Below, piece after piece: positions 27,007 through 35,094 of a stretch of 64,000 nucleotides of DNA. This stretch comes from Nesterenkonia muleiensis. GTDB taxonomy: Bacteria; Actinomycetota; Actinomycetes; Actinomycetales; Micrococcaceae. The stretch spans positions 25,338 to 89,337 of the forward strand of contig NZ_QWLD01000048.1 of the NCBI RefSeq assembly GCF_003600155.1, given 5' to 3'. The notes beneath the pieces are model-generated. The model was not told the origin of the DNA. It worked only from the letters and a program-made list of their open reading frames with translations, and ran no database searches. Positions within the stretch are counted from its first letter, which is position 1. The number at the start of each line of letters is the position of its first letter. The position numbers and the translations under genes are program-made.

Positions 27007-27080
27007 GCCTCCAGCGTACTCGACGCTGTCGATCGCACTTGTCCCAGGGGTTCACCGGGGTGATGCGCCGACGGAGGCGA

Positions 27081-27371
27081 TCATGCTGGCTTGGTGTCCT
27101 TTCCGTCCAGCCGAAGGGTATCGGATTCATCACGGTGTGACCCGGCGGTGCCGACGTGCTTGGCATCGATCTTCGGCCCCTTCTTGATGACATGCACCAG
27201 GGCCATGCCGTGACCACGGCCGAGGTCATAGTCGCTCTTCAGCCACTCGAGGATGACGCCGGCCTTCACATCCTGAGAGTCGTAGCCGCGTTCCTTGGCT
27301 TGGTCGACCAGCTGGCGCGGGGTCAGGCCGGTCTTTTCTTCGACCTTGTCGAGGTATGCCTGAAATGACAT
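27081..27371 (-). CDS. DUF4287-domain protein
   Basis: 96 residues. MSFQAYLDKVEEKTGLTPRQ and AGVILEWLKSDYDLGRGHGM are the DUF4287 pattern, often fused to or found beside DUF5655 proteins; biochemical role unknown. ATG 27371 follows AAGGA with good spacing; the frame is open to 27386 without need. It is divergent from the TetR regulator across a long palindrome and is its likely target. Confidence 0.82.
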   Translation of the reverse strand: MSFQAYLDKVEEKTGLTPRQLVDQAKERGYDSQDVKAGVILEWLKSDYDLGRGHGMALVHVIKKGPKIDAKHVGTAGSHRDESDTLRLDGKDTKPA

Positions 27372-27401
27372 GGGAAATCCTTCCAAAGAGGGCGTGTGCC
27401 A

Positions 27402-27448
27402 GTGAGTACTGATCAGTACTCACAAGGTACGGTACCGTGTAGTACTGA
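27402..27448. promoter_or_regulatory. TetR operator region: 22-bp perfect palindrome plus half-site
   Basis: GTGAGTACTGA and its exact complement form a 22-bp palindrome at 27402-27423. The core AGTACTGA recurs at 27441-27448, and GGTACGGTACC (27426-27436) lies between. Placed between divergent DUF4287 and TetR genes, this is very likely the TetR binding site controlling both. Confidence 0.75.
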
Positions 27449-27486
27449 AGTGGTCAAGGCGAGGAAAGGATGACTGGTCAGTCGCT

Positions 27487-28122
27487 ATGCGGCCCAATCA
27501 GGCGAACAAACGAGACGCGATTCTCGAGCTTTCGCTGGGAGTGTTTGTCAAGAACGGCTATGTCGGTACATCGACCGACCAGTTGGCTGCCGCGGCCTCA
27601 GTGTCCAAGCAGACGCTGTATAAGGAGTTCGGGGATAAGGAGGGTGTCTTCGCGGCTCTGATCGAATTTGCCTGCGATAGAGTCGACGACCCTTTCGCGC
27701 CGTTGGTGGAGCGTATGAAGGAGGCCGCTTCTGCGGAGGAGGCCGTAGGACTGATCGCCGAGCAGTTCACCCGCTCGATCATGAATCCTCAGGTGCAGCA
27801 GCTCAGGCGCCTGGTCATCGCCGAAGCGGGCCGTTTTCCGCACTTGGGACAGCTCTACTGGGAGCGAGGTTTCCTGCGGGTCATCGGCTCCATCAGCAGG
27901 TGCCTGGATACGCTCCACGATCGCAGACTGCTGGACGTTGCGGACTCGACGCTGGCCGCTCACCACTTCGCGGGCATGATGCTCTGGATTCCAAGCAATC
28001 AGACGATGTTCGCCGGAGGGTCCTATCCGGTCACTGAAGCTGAGCTCACCAGAATCATCGAGACTGGTGCCGCGGCCTTCCTCCGAGCCTATGGACACTG
28101 CGCCCAAGGTGGAGACCGATGA
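27487..28122 (+). CDS. TetR-family transcriptional regulator
   Basis: 211 residues. N-terminal HTH (AILELSLGVFVKNGYVGTST, QLAAAASVSKQTLYKEFGDK) and an all-helical ligand domain resembling TetR_C proteins with the FxGGSYPVTE loop seen in AefR-like regulators. The start at ATG 27487 lacks a clear ribosome-binding site; no better start exists in frame. Presumably represses itself and the DUF4287 gene through the palindrome upstream. Confidence 0.87.
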   Translation: MRPNQANKRDAILELSLGVFVKNGYVGTSTDQLAAAASVSKQTLYKEFGDKEGVFAALIEFACDRVDDPFAPLVERMKEAASAEEAVGLIAEQFTRSIMNPQVQQLRRLVIAEAGRFPHLGQLYWERGFLRVIGSISRCLDTLHDRRLLDVADSTLAAHHFAGMMLWIPSNQTMFAGGSYPVTEAELTRIIETGAAAFLRAYGHCAQGGDR

Positions 28123-28226
28123 TCCGACTCGAGTGGGCCGCGGCAAGGTGCACAGTCGGGTTCCCGCCCATGGCAGATACCTGCGGCCTGCTGGGAAATC
28201 AACTGTGCGATGGTGGTCATAGACGC

Positions 28227-29033
28227 TCACCCGCCCCGGCGCACCGGCTGCTGAAGCTCGGTGACCCAGTCAGACTGGTCGGCTGACTCAGCGCGCACAT
28301 ACAGCTCCCGGCAGGGGCCGGAAGGCTGGTACCCGCGGGCGACGATCTCTTCGTGAAGCGACTGCCAGCTCTAATGAATGGTGCTCATACTGCCCAGATG
28401 CACGGTGACGAAGGCCTCATCCTCTGCGGGAAGAGTGACGATCTCGAAGCCTTCGCGGGGCTGGCCGCTGTACTCGTATCCGGCGGTGACCTCAGTGCCG
28501 TCCTCCACCATGCTGTAGGCGGCGATGGGAGTCTCCAGAGCACCACAGAAGTCGCCGATGATCGCTGCGATGCCGTCGAAAGCGGGTCCGACGACTCCGG
28601 CGATCTGAGGCTGCTCCTTGACTGTGGCAGTGCGCGCGGCCAGCCGGACGGCAGGAAGGGACTTCGTGACGATTTCGATGGTGGACATGTTCTTCTCCTT
28701 TTCGATGAGGTGGAGCCTCCGCTCGACATCAGCCAGGCGGGCCTCGGCGATCCGGTGCTCCTGCTGAACTTCGGTGCGCCGCCGGCCCAGCATGCGGGTC
28801 AGCTGATGGGTGTTCACACCGTCGGCCAGCAGCGAGGCGATGTCCTCGATGCCGAAGCCGAGCTGGCGCAGCGCCATGATCCGGTGCAGCCGGTCCAGCT
28901 GGGAGGGGTCGTAGGAGCGGTACCCGGTGAACGGGTCGGTATGAGCGGGGACCAGCAGCCCGGCGGCGTCCCAGTGCCGCAGCATGCGGTGGGTGACCTG
29001 GCCGATCTGGGCGAAAGCTCCAATGGTTAACAC
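28227..29033 (-). pseudogene. MerR-family regulator with GyrI-like domain, interrupted by an amber codon
   Basis: GTG 29033 opens a MerR protein: HTH ([40 protein letters not shown]), coiled-coil linker (about 75-115), then an AraC effector/GyrI-like domain. TAG at 28371-28373 stops it after SMSTIH, but the same frame continues with SWQSLHEEIVARGYQPSGPC and ends LQQPVRRGG at the TGA 28227, which is exactly the expected end of the domain. A GAG/CAG to TAG change is likely. The 220-residue truncated product keeps DNA binding but loses the last strands of the ligand domain, so some function might remain. Otherwise a sequencing error. Confidence 0.82.
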
Positions 29034-29039
29034 GTCTCT

Positions 29040-29070
29040 ACTCCATCGCCTGCCACTGTGTCAGAGTCAA
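29040..29070 (-). promoter_or_regulatory. Candidate MerR-type promoter with 19-base spacer
   Basis: On the minus strand TTGACT (29070-29065), a 19-base spacer and TGGAGT (29045-29040). The spacer holds CTGACAC-A-GTGGCAG, a near-perfect dyad, as in MerR-controlled promoters. The -10 is weak. A start site here would be at or next to the GTG codon. Confidence 0.4.
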
Positions 29071-29345
29071 CACGGCCATGTCCTGAGCATAACCAAGGCT
29101 CAGGCACCGCGGAGTCTGGCGCTGCTGGCTGAGACGATGTCGAGGATCACTGCAGGGATGTTGCGGAACTCCTCGGCTTGGCCCTTTCCTGTGTCCTGGC
29201 GGTTTGCCGATGCGTTCTTTGCACCTCAGGCGCTTCAGGCCCACCAAGTGCAGAAAACCCGCCGGCGATTCCTGGGGCCGCGCCGTGTATTCCCCCGGCG
29301 GGCGGTTGCTGTCCCCGCTGAGTTTGGTCATGGCAGCGGAGACAG

Positions 29346-29351
29346 GATAAT
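29346..29351 (+). promoter_or_regulatory. -10-like GATAAT seven bases before dxr
   Basis: GATAAT (five of six bases of TATAAT) then seven bases to ATG 29359. It decides the dxr start: an ATG at 29350 overlaps this element. Confidence 0.5.
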
Positions 29352-29358
29352 GGGGCGC

Positions 29359-30597
29359 ATGTCCCAACCCCGCCGCGTCGCCATCCTGGGCTCCACCGGC
29401 TCGATCGGCACTCAGGCCCTTGAGGTGATTGCCGCACACCCGGAGGCCTTCCGCGTCGTCGCCCTTTGCGCCGGCACCAACGCCGCCCTGCTGGCCGAAC
29501 AGGTCAAGCAGTTCGCTCCCGAGCTGGTGGGGATGCACGACGACGACGCCGCTGCCAGGTTTCGCGAGCGGCTGGAAGATGGCCGGGTCGGGCCGGAGAT
29601 TTTCATCGGAGAGGAGGCTGCCGAGCAGATCGCCGCCAACTCCGGAGCCGACGTGGTGCTCAACGCCCTCACCGGCTCCATCGGGCTCAAGCCCACGCTC
29701 GCCGCGCTGCGTTCGGGCGCCACGCTCGCCCTGGCGAACAAGGAATCCCTGGTGGTCGGCGGAACCCTGGTCCAGGAGGCCCTGCAGCGCCCCGGGCAGG
29801 TGGTGCCGGTGGACTCCGAGCACTCAGCCCTGGCCCAGGCGCTAGCCTCGGGCAGACACCAGAGAGGCCTCTGCGCGCACCCTGAGGTCGGGCAGGCTGG
29901 GCTGAGCGGTGAGTCAGAGGTCGCCAAGCTCATCCTCACCGCCTCCGGAGGGCCGTTCCGCGGCTGGGAGGCACAGGCCCTGGCCGCGGTCACCCCGGAT
30001 CAGGCACTGGCGCACCCCACCTGGAATATGGGCCGGGTGGTCACCACCAACTCGGCCACCATGGTGAACAAGGCGCTGGAAGTCATCGAAGCACATCTGC
30101 TCTTCGATGTGCCGCTGAGCAGCATCGACGTAGTGGTCCACCCCCAGTCGGTGGTGCATTCGATGGTCCAGTACGTGGACGGCTCGATCATCGCCCAGGC
30201 CTCCCCGCCGGATATGCGGCTGCCCATCGCCCTGGCTCTGGGCTTCCCGAACCGGGTGCCCGGCGTGGCCGCAGCCTGCGACTTCAGCATCGCCGCCAGC
30301 TGGCAGTTCGAGCCCCTGGACAACTGTGTATTCCCCGCCGTGCAGCTGGCCAAACACACGGCCGCTGCCTCGGGCACCCATATGGCCGTCTACAACGCTG
30401 CCAACGAGCAGGCGGTGGAGGCATTCCACGCCGAACGGCTCGGCTTCGGCCGGATCGTCGGCACCGTGGAGGCCGTGCTGGCCGAACACAGTGGGCCCTC
30501 TGCAGGGAAAATCACGCTGGAGGATGTGTTGGGGGCGGAGCAGTGGGCGCGTGCACGGGCCGATGAGCTCATCGGCCAGGAGCTGGTCGTCAAGTGA
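29359..30597 (+). CDS. dxr: 1-deoxy-D-xylulose 5-phosphate reductoisomerase
   Basis: 412 residues; second enzyme of the MEP isoprenoid pathway, converting DXP to MEP with NADPH. The start [20 protein letters not shown] is the NADPH fold, followed by [12 protein letters not shown], the metal ligands in VDSEHSAL, and [23 protein letters not shown] 29359 is chosen over 29350 because the [11 protein letters not shown]-terminus is standard and a GATAAT element sits seven bases upstream. It begins the dxr-rseP-ispG-GNAT series, and ispG of the same pathway follows two genes on. Confidence 0.95.
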   Translation: MSQPRRVAILGSTGSIGTQALEVIAAHPEAFRVVALCAGTNAALLAEQVKQFAPELVGMHDDDAAARFRERLEDGRVGPEIFIGEEAAEQIAANSGADVVLNALTGSIGLKPTLAALRSGATLALANKESLVVGGTLVQEALQRPGQVVPVDSEHSALAQALASGRHQRGLCAHPEVGQAGLSGESEVAKLILTASGGPFRGWEAQALAAVTPDQALAHPTWNMGRVVTTNSATMVNKALEVIEAHLLFDVPLSSIDVVVHPQSVVHSMVQYVDGSIIAQASPPDMRLPIALALGFPNRVPGVAAACDFSIAASWQFEPLDNCVFPAVQLAKHTAAASGTHMAVYNAANEQAVEAFHAERLGFGRIVGTVEAVLAEHSGPSAGKITLEDVLGAEQWARARADELIGQELVVK

Positions 30598-30649
30598 GGG
30601 AACACGGAACCCGCTGCGGGTGGATGCACGAAGGGGGAGGTGAGCGAAG

Positions 30650-32134
30650 GTGATCACCGCCCTGCTGATGGCCGCAGGCGTCCTCATCATGGCGCTGGGC
30701 ATCATCGTCTCCATCGCCTTGCACGAGGTCGGCCACCTGCTGCCGGCCAAGCTGTTCAAAGTCCGGGTCACCCAGTACATGGTCGGCTTCGGCCCCACCC
30801 TGTGGTCGAAGACCAAGGGGGAGACCGAATACGGGGTCAAAGCGGTGCCGCTGGGCGGGTACGTGGCGATGATCGGGATGTACCCGCCGCCGGAAGAGCC
30901 AGGCCGCGACGAGGCGGCCTCTCAGGGCGATGACGCCGGGCCCACCGACCCCTATCTGCAGCAGGTGGGTGCCCAGTACGTCGCCCCTCCCATTGAACGC
31001 TCCTCTGCTGCCGAACGTGTGCCTGAGGGCAGGAAGACCGTGATGTCGCATTCCACCGGCATCTTCCAGCAGATGTCCCAGGACGCCCGGGAGGTGGCTG
31101 CCGAGGAGCTGCGTCCCGGGGATGAGAACCGCATGTTCTACACCCTGGCCACCTGGAAAAAAGTCATCGTGATGCTCGGCGGACCGGCAATGAACGGCCT
31201 GCTGGCCCTGCTGCTGACCGCTGGGACGGTCTCCCTGCACGGAATGAACACCACTACCACGCAGGTGGCGGATGTCTTCGAGTGCATCGCCACGGTGGAG
31301 GCTGAGGATGCGGCCGAGTCACTGGCCGAGCGTGAGTGCGCCGAGGGCGACCCGCCTGGTCCGGCCTATGCGGCGGGGCTGGAGCCCGGAGACGAGATCC
31401 TCGCCTTCGGCGGCTCCGAGGTCCGCGAGTGGGAGGACCTGACCCCGCTGATCCGCGATGCCGCCGGTGAGCCCAGCCAGCTGGTTTACCTCCGCGACGG
31501 CGAGCAGCAGACCACAGAGGTCACGCCCATTCTTACTGAGCGGCCGGTCGAGGGCCGGTTCGGCAGAGCTGAGCGTGATTCCGACGGCGCGTTGGTGACC
31601 GAGCCGGTCGGCTTCATCGGCGTGGTCAGCCACACCGAGGTACAGACCCAGCCGCCCTGGGAGGCGGTGCCGATTGTCGCAGAGCAGACTCAGGCCGTGG
31701 GCGAGGTGGTCCTGAACCTTCCCCAGCGGATGTACGATGTCGCCGTCTCCACCTTCACGGAGGCCGAACGCGACCCCGAAGGCCCCATGTCAGTGGTGGG
31801 GGTCGGCCGGGTGGCCGGAGAGATCTCCGCCCAGGACCAGATCCCCTGGGAGTCCAGGTTCGCCACGCTGATGTCGTTGGTGGCCGGGGTCAATATTGCC
31901 CTGATGGTCTTCAACCTGATCCCGCTGCTGCCGCTGGACGGCGGCCATGTGGCCGGAGCGCTCTACGAGGCACTGCGGAGGCGCTGGGCCAAGCTGCGCG
32001 GCAAACCCGACCCGGGGCCCTTCGACATCTCCAAGCTGCTGCCGCTGACCTATGTGGTGGCCGTCCTGCTGATCGGCATGGGTCTGCTGCTGATCTTCGC
32101 CGACATCGTGAACCCGATCAGACTGTTCGAATAG
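30650..32134 (+). CDS. rseP: Site-2 intramembrane metalloprotease (M50, RseP/Rip1 type)
   Basis: 494 residues. Zinc motif HEVGH in the first helix (IVSIALHEVGHLLPAKLF), the YGVKAVPLGGYV segment, an internal insertion rich in acidic residues (about 85-150), a PDZ domain around residues 225-310 (GPAYAAGLEPGDEILAFGG), and a final helix pair with NLIPLLPLDGGHV. It cuts anti-sigma factors or other membrane proteins within the membrane. GTG 30650 has GGGGGAGG nine bases before it. Follows dxr by 52 bases as in related genomes. Its substrate here might include envelope regulators, but no anti-sigma gene is nearby. Confidence 0.93.
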   Translation: MITALLMAAGVLIMALGIIVSIALHEVGHLLPAKLFKVRVTQYMVGFGPTLWSKTKGETEYGVKAVPLGGYVAMIGMYPPPEEPGRDEAASQGDDAGPTDPYLQQVGAQYVAPPIERSSAAERVPEGRKTVMSHSTGIFQQMSQDAREVAAEELRPGDENRMFYTLATWKKVIVMLGGPAMNGLLALLLTAGTVSLHGMNTTTTQVADVFECIATVEAEDAAESLAERECAEGDPPGPAYAAGLEPGDEILAFGGSEVREWEDLTPLIRDAAGEPSQLVYLRDGEQQTTEVTPILTERPVEGRFGRAERDSDGALVTEPVGFIGVVSHTEVQTQPPWEAVPIVAEQTQAVGEVVLNLPQRMYDVAVSTFTEAERDPEGPMSVVGVGRVAGEISAQDQIPWESRFATLMSLVAGVNIALMVFNLIPLLPLDGGHVAGALYEALRRRWAKLRGKPDPGPFDISKLLPLTYVVAVLLIGMGLLLIFADIVNPIRLFE

Positions 32135-32192
32135 TTCCCGGGGGAGAAGTGTGCCTGATCTCGAGCGAGTAGGAGGTGTGCGGCGTCGTCGG

Positions 32193-32198
32193 TAGACT
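32193..32198 (+). promoter_or_regulatory. -10-like TAGACT seven bases before ispG
   Basis: TAGACT at 32193-32198 and seven bases to ATG 32206. The only Shine-Dalgarno-like run, AGGAGG at 32171-32176, is about 30 bases away, too far to serve this start. Confidence 0.5.
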
Positions 32199-32205
32199 GA
32201 GAACC

Positions 32206-33381
32206 ATGACTGCCATCAATCTCGGCATGCCCACCGTCAAGGAAGAGCCCCCGGTTCTGGCCCCAAGGCGGAAGACCCGCAACTTCCATGTAGGTGATGT
32301 GGGGGTCGGCAGCGACCACCAGATCTCGGTGCAGTCGATGACCACCACCAAGACCCACGACATCAACGCCACCCTGCAGCAGATCGCCGAGCTGACCGCC
32401 TCCGGCTGCGACATCGTCCGGGTGGCCTGCCCCACCGACAAGGACGCCCAGGCGCTGCCGATCATCGCCATGAAGTCCCAGATCCCGGTGATCGCAGACA
32501 TCCACTTCCAGCCCAAATACGTCTACGCCGCCATCGAGGCCGGCTGCGGCGCAGTCCGGGTCAACCCGGGCAATATCCGCAAGTTCGATGACCAGGTCGG
32601 CGAGATCGCCAAAGCTGCCAAGGACGCCGGGGTCTCCATCCGGATCGGGGTCAACGCCGGGTCCCTGGACAAGCGGCTGATGGACAAATACGGCAAGGCC
32701 ACCCCGGAAGCCCTGGTGGAGTCCGCGGTCTGGGAGGCCAGCCTGTTCGAGGAGCACGACTTCCACGACTTCAAGATCAGTGTCAAGCACCACGATCCGG
32801 TGATCATGGTCCAGGCCTACGAGATGCTCGCCGAGCGCGGCGACTGGCCCCTGCACCTGGGTGTCACCGAGGCCGGACCGGCCTTCCAGGGCACCATCAA
32901 GTCCGCCACCGCCTTCGGCGCACTGCTGGCCAAGGGCATCGGTGACACCATCCGGGTCTCGCTCTCCGCCCCGCCGGCCGAGGAGGTCAAGGTCGGCAAC
33001 CAGATCCTGGAGAGCCTGAACCTGCGCCCCCGCAAGCTGGAGATCGTCTCCTGCCCATCCTGCGGCCGCGCCCAGGTGGACGTCTATACCCTGGCCGATG
33101 AAGTCACCGCCGGGCTGGAAGGCATGGAGGTTCCACTGCGGGTGGCTGTGATGGGCTGTGTGGTCAACGGCCCCGGTGAGGCCCGCGATGCTGACTTAGG
33201 TGTCGCCTCCGGCAACGGCAAGGGCCAGATCTTCGTCAAGGGTGAGGTCATCAAGACCGTGCCGGAGGACCAGATTGTGGAAACCCTGATCGAAGAGGCC
33301 AACCGGCTGGCCGAGGAGATGGGCTTGGAGTCCGAGCGAGAGGACGCCACCCCAGGTGCCCCTGTGGTCTCCGTCAGCTAA
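32206..33381 (+). CDS. ispG: 4-hydroxy-3-methylbut-2-en-1-yl diphosphate synthase
   Basis: 391 residues; MEP-pathway iron-sulfur enzyme turning MEcPP into HMBPP. The TIM-barrel part ([15 protein letters not shown] [42 protein letters not shown]) is followed by the 4Fe-4S domain with SCPSCGR and [16 protein letters not shown] carrying the three Cys ligands. ATG 32206 is chosen because of the TAGACT seven bases before it; upstream frame to 32176 is unneeded. Second MEP gene in the cluster. Confidence 0.96.
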   Translation: MTAINLGMPTVKEEPPVLAPRRKTRNFHVGDVGVGSDHQISVQSMTTTKTHDINATLQQIAELTASGCDIVRVACPTDKDAQALPIIAMKSQIPVIADIHFQPKYVYAAIEAGCGAVRVNPGNIRKFDDQVGEIAKAAKDAGVSIRIGVNAGSLDKRLMDKYGKATPEALVESAVWEASLFEEHDFHDFKISVKHHDPVIMVQAYEMLAERGDWPLHLGVTEAGPAFQGTIKSATAFGALLAKGIGDTIRVSLSAPPAEEVKVGNQILESLNLRPRKLEIVSCPSCGRAQVDVYTLADEVTAGLEGMEVPLRVAVMGCVVNGPGEARDADLGVASGNGKGQIFVKGEVIKTVPEDQIVETLIEEANRLAEEMGLESEREDATPGAPVVSVS

Positions 33382-33427
33382 CACCACCAGCTCCAAAATC
33401 TCCCGGTCAACCGGGGGACGAGTCCGT

Positions 33428-34267
33428 GTGCTGGACCAGGAGGACACAGCCAAGCTCCACGCTCTGCTGGACGCCGACCCGGTGGGCAACGCCTCCGTCG
33501 CCGCCGCAGTGCGTCAGCGCGGCTCGGCGGCGCCCGGCAAGGGCCGCACCGGAGCCCTGATCCTAGGAATCGACGACGGCGCCCCGGGCCCGGAGGCGCC
33601 CAGACTCGCCTCGGCCTGCTGGCTGGGTTCGAACATCATCCCAGTCTCTGCTGATGCCGCAGCAGGAGCGCTCTTCGGGCAGGCAGCCAGGGCGCTGCGT
33701 CGTCGTGTCTCATCCATCTACGGACGCTCCGACGCCGTCCTGGCCCTGTTTGAGACCACCGGCTGGTCCAACCACCGCGAGGTGCGGGCCGAACAGCCGC
33801 TGATGATGATCACCGAACGTTCCAGCATTGAGCCGCTGCCAGGGGTGCGGCGCTCGCGGCTGGCGGAATTCGCCGCGGTGGAGCGGGCATGCGCGGCCAT
33901 GTTCACCGAAGAACTCGGGTTCTCTCCCTATCATCAGGGCGCCGCCCAGTACCGGGAACGGGTCCGTGGGCTCATCCAGGCTGGTCACTCGCTGATCACA
34001 GTCGATCCCGAGTCCCGAAAGATCATCTTCAAAGCCGAGTTCGGCGCCGTCACCGATCACGCGGTCCAGGTGCAGGGCGTCTGGGTCAATCCGCAGTGGC
34101 GTGGTCAGGGTCTGGCAGCTGCCGGTATGGCCGCAGTGGTCGACTACGGGTTAAGGCTCGCGCCCCGCGTCAGCCTCTACGTCAACGGCTACAACACCCC
34201 GGCTGTGCGTGCCTATGAACGAGCCGGGTTCCACCACATCGGCATGTACTCCACAGTGCTGTTCTGA
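33428..34267 (+). CDS. DUF4081/GNAT acetyltransferase
   Basis: 279 residues from GTG 33428. N-terminal DUF4081 half (ALLDADPVGNASVAAAV; AARALRRRVSSIYGRSDAVLAL) and C-terminal GNAT half (VQVQGVWVNPQWRGQGLAAA acetyl-CoA loop; VSLYVNGYNTPAVRAYERAGF). This two-part acetyltransferase is conserved directly after ispG in many Actinobacteria; its substrate is not established. GTG is the only start with a plausible site (GGGGGACG upstream) and is 46 bases after the ispG stop. Confidence 0.87.
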   Translation: MLDQEDTAKLHALLDADPVGNASVAAAVRQRGSAAPGKGRTGALILGIDDGAPGPEAPRLASACWLGSNIIPVSADAAAGALFGQAARALRRRVSSIYGRSDAVLALFETTGWSNHREVRAEQPLMMITERSSIEPLPGVRRSRLAEFAAVERACAAMFTEELGFSPYHQGAAQYRERVRGLIQAGHSLITVDPESRKIIFKAEFGAVTDHAVQVQGVWVNPQWRGQGLAAAGMAAVVDYGLRLAPRVSLYVNGYNTPAVRAYERAGFHHIGMYSTVLF

Positions 34268-34411
34268 GGGTTCGGCGGGGCGTGCTCGGCGCAAGAATCC
34301 GGTGCGACCTCCCATCGAGTGCTGCCGTGTCTGGCTGAACCGGGCACGATTTTGCCCGTCATCCATGTGAACAGCCGCACTCGAATCCCTTTTCAACAGA
34401 GGAGCCCGCAC

Positions 34412-34462
34412 ATGGCCATAGAGCATCAGCCTCAGGGGGCGTGTATAGACTTTGAGCCATGA
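34412..34462 (+). CDS. Possible 16-residue leader peptide before the sigma factor
   Basis: ATG 34412 is preceded by GAGGAG with eight-base spacing and opens MAIEHQPQGACIDFEP then TGA. The stop overlaps the sigma-factor start in the form ATGA, so ribosomes ending here could restart on the sigma gene. The -10-like element of the leaderless start lies inside this frame, so leader peptide and leaderless start would be alternative modes of expression. Small open frames occur by chance; the strong site and exact overlap are what make it worth listing. Confidence 0.35.
   Translation: MAIEHQPQGACIDFEP
34446..34451 (+). promoter_or_regulatory. -10-like TAGACT seven bases before the sigma factor
   Basis: TATAGACT at 34444-34451 and seven bases (TTGAGCC) to ATG 34459. 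No ribosome-binding site directly before the ATG. Confidence 0.5.
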
Positions 34463-35094
34463 CGGGGGATCTGCAGCGAGCTCTGAGCGAAGGGAACATC
34501 GCTGCTGCTCGGAGGGCAGCCGCGCAGTTGAACGAGCCCGGCGACGCCGATGACGCCCTGGCTCTTCTGGCACAGCTCGCGCCTCAGTCACCGCATGCGC
34601 TTGAACTTCTGATCGAAACTCTGGATGCCACAGGGGTGGTGCGTCGGTTCGCCAGTGGTGCGTTGCTGGACAAGAGTGCGGTCGACGACGTCAGCCAGGA
34701 TGCGCTCATCTCGATCGCTGAGTCGGTCAGGACTTTCGACGGGCGCGGCAAGGTGACCACCTGGGTGCACAGCATCGTCCGACGCCGGGTGGTGGATCAC
34801 CTGCGCAGGCAGCGGGACTCTGCCCCGCTGCCTGATGACGCCGCTGCCCCCGCTGCGAGGATGAGTTCGATGATCGCCACCCGAGCCACAGTCCAGGATG
34901 CGCTGGCGGACCTACCTGAGCTCTACCGGAGGCCGGTGACTCTGCGGGACCTCGAGGGGCGGCCGTACGCAGAGATCGCCGAGACCCTGGGCCGCTCTCT
35001 GGGCACAGTGAAGTCCCAGGTCAGCAGGGGCAGGGCAATGGTGGCGGCGCGGCTGCAGGAGTCCAGCGATGCCGGTGGCTCCGAGGGCGGCTGA
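34459..35094 (+). CDS. ECF-like sigma factor paired with a Ser/Thr kinase
   Basis: 211 residues. Sigma region 2 is seen at about 75-120 (VDDVSQDALISIAESVRTFD, TTWVHSIVRRRVVDHLRRQR) and region 4 at about 150-195 (LPELYRRPVTLRDLEGRPYA, EIAETLGRSLGTVKSQVSRG). An extra helical N-terminus of about 70 residues precedes region 2. The gene overlaps the kinase gene by one base (TGATG) and no anti-sigma gene is present, so control by phosphorylation, as shown for the ECF43 factor EcfP with PknT in Vibrio, is the likely mode. Downstream envelope genes are its probable targets. Group assignment is not made. Confidence 0.85.
   Translation: MTGDLQRALSEGNIAAARRAAAQLNEPGDADDALALLAQLAPQSPHALELLIETLDATGVVRRFASGALLDKSAVDDVSQDALISIAESVRTFDGRGKVTTWVHSIVRRRVVDHLRRQRDSAPLPDDAAAPAARMSSMIATRATVQDALADLPELYRRPVTLRDLEGRPYAEIAETLGRSLGTVKSQVSRGRAMVAARLQESSDAGGSEGG

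Larger units (their letters stand above)
29034..29358. other. Intergenic region between MerR gene and dxr
   Basis: 325 bases. It contains the MerR promoter region at its left end and a GATAAT element seven bases before the dxr ATG at its right end. I see no gene on either strand in between. Confidence 0.6.

Noticed and set aside
19603..28373. TAG reassigned to an amino acid in this genome
   Set aside because: Only two internal TAG codons are seen, at a Trp and a Glu/Gln position, and cdsA and truB end normally with TAG. Mutation or error is simpler.
28984..29358. Long upstream extension of the dxr reading frame
   Set aside because: Frame is open but overlaps the MerR promoter and has no homology; family start and the GATAAT element point to 29359.
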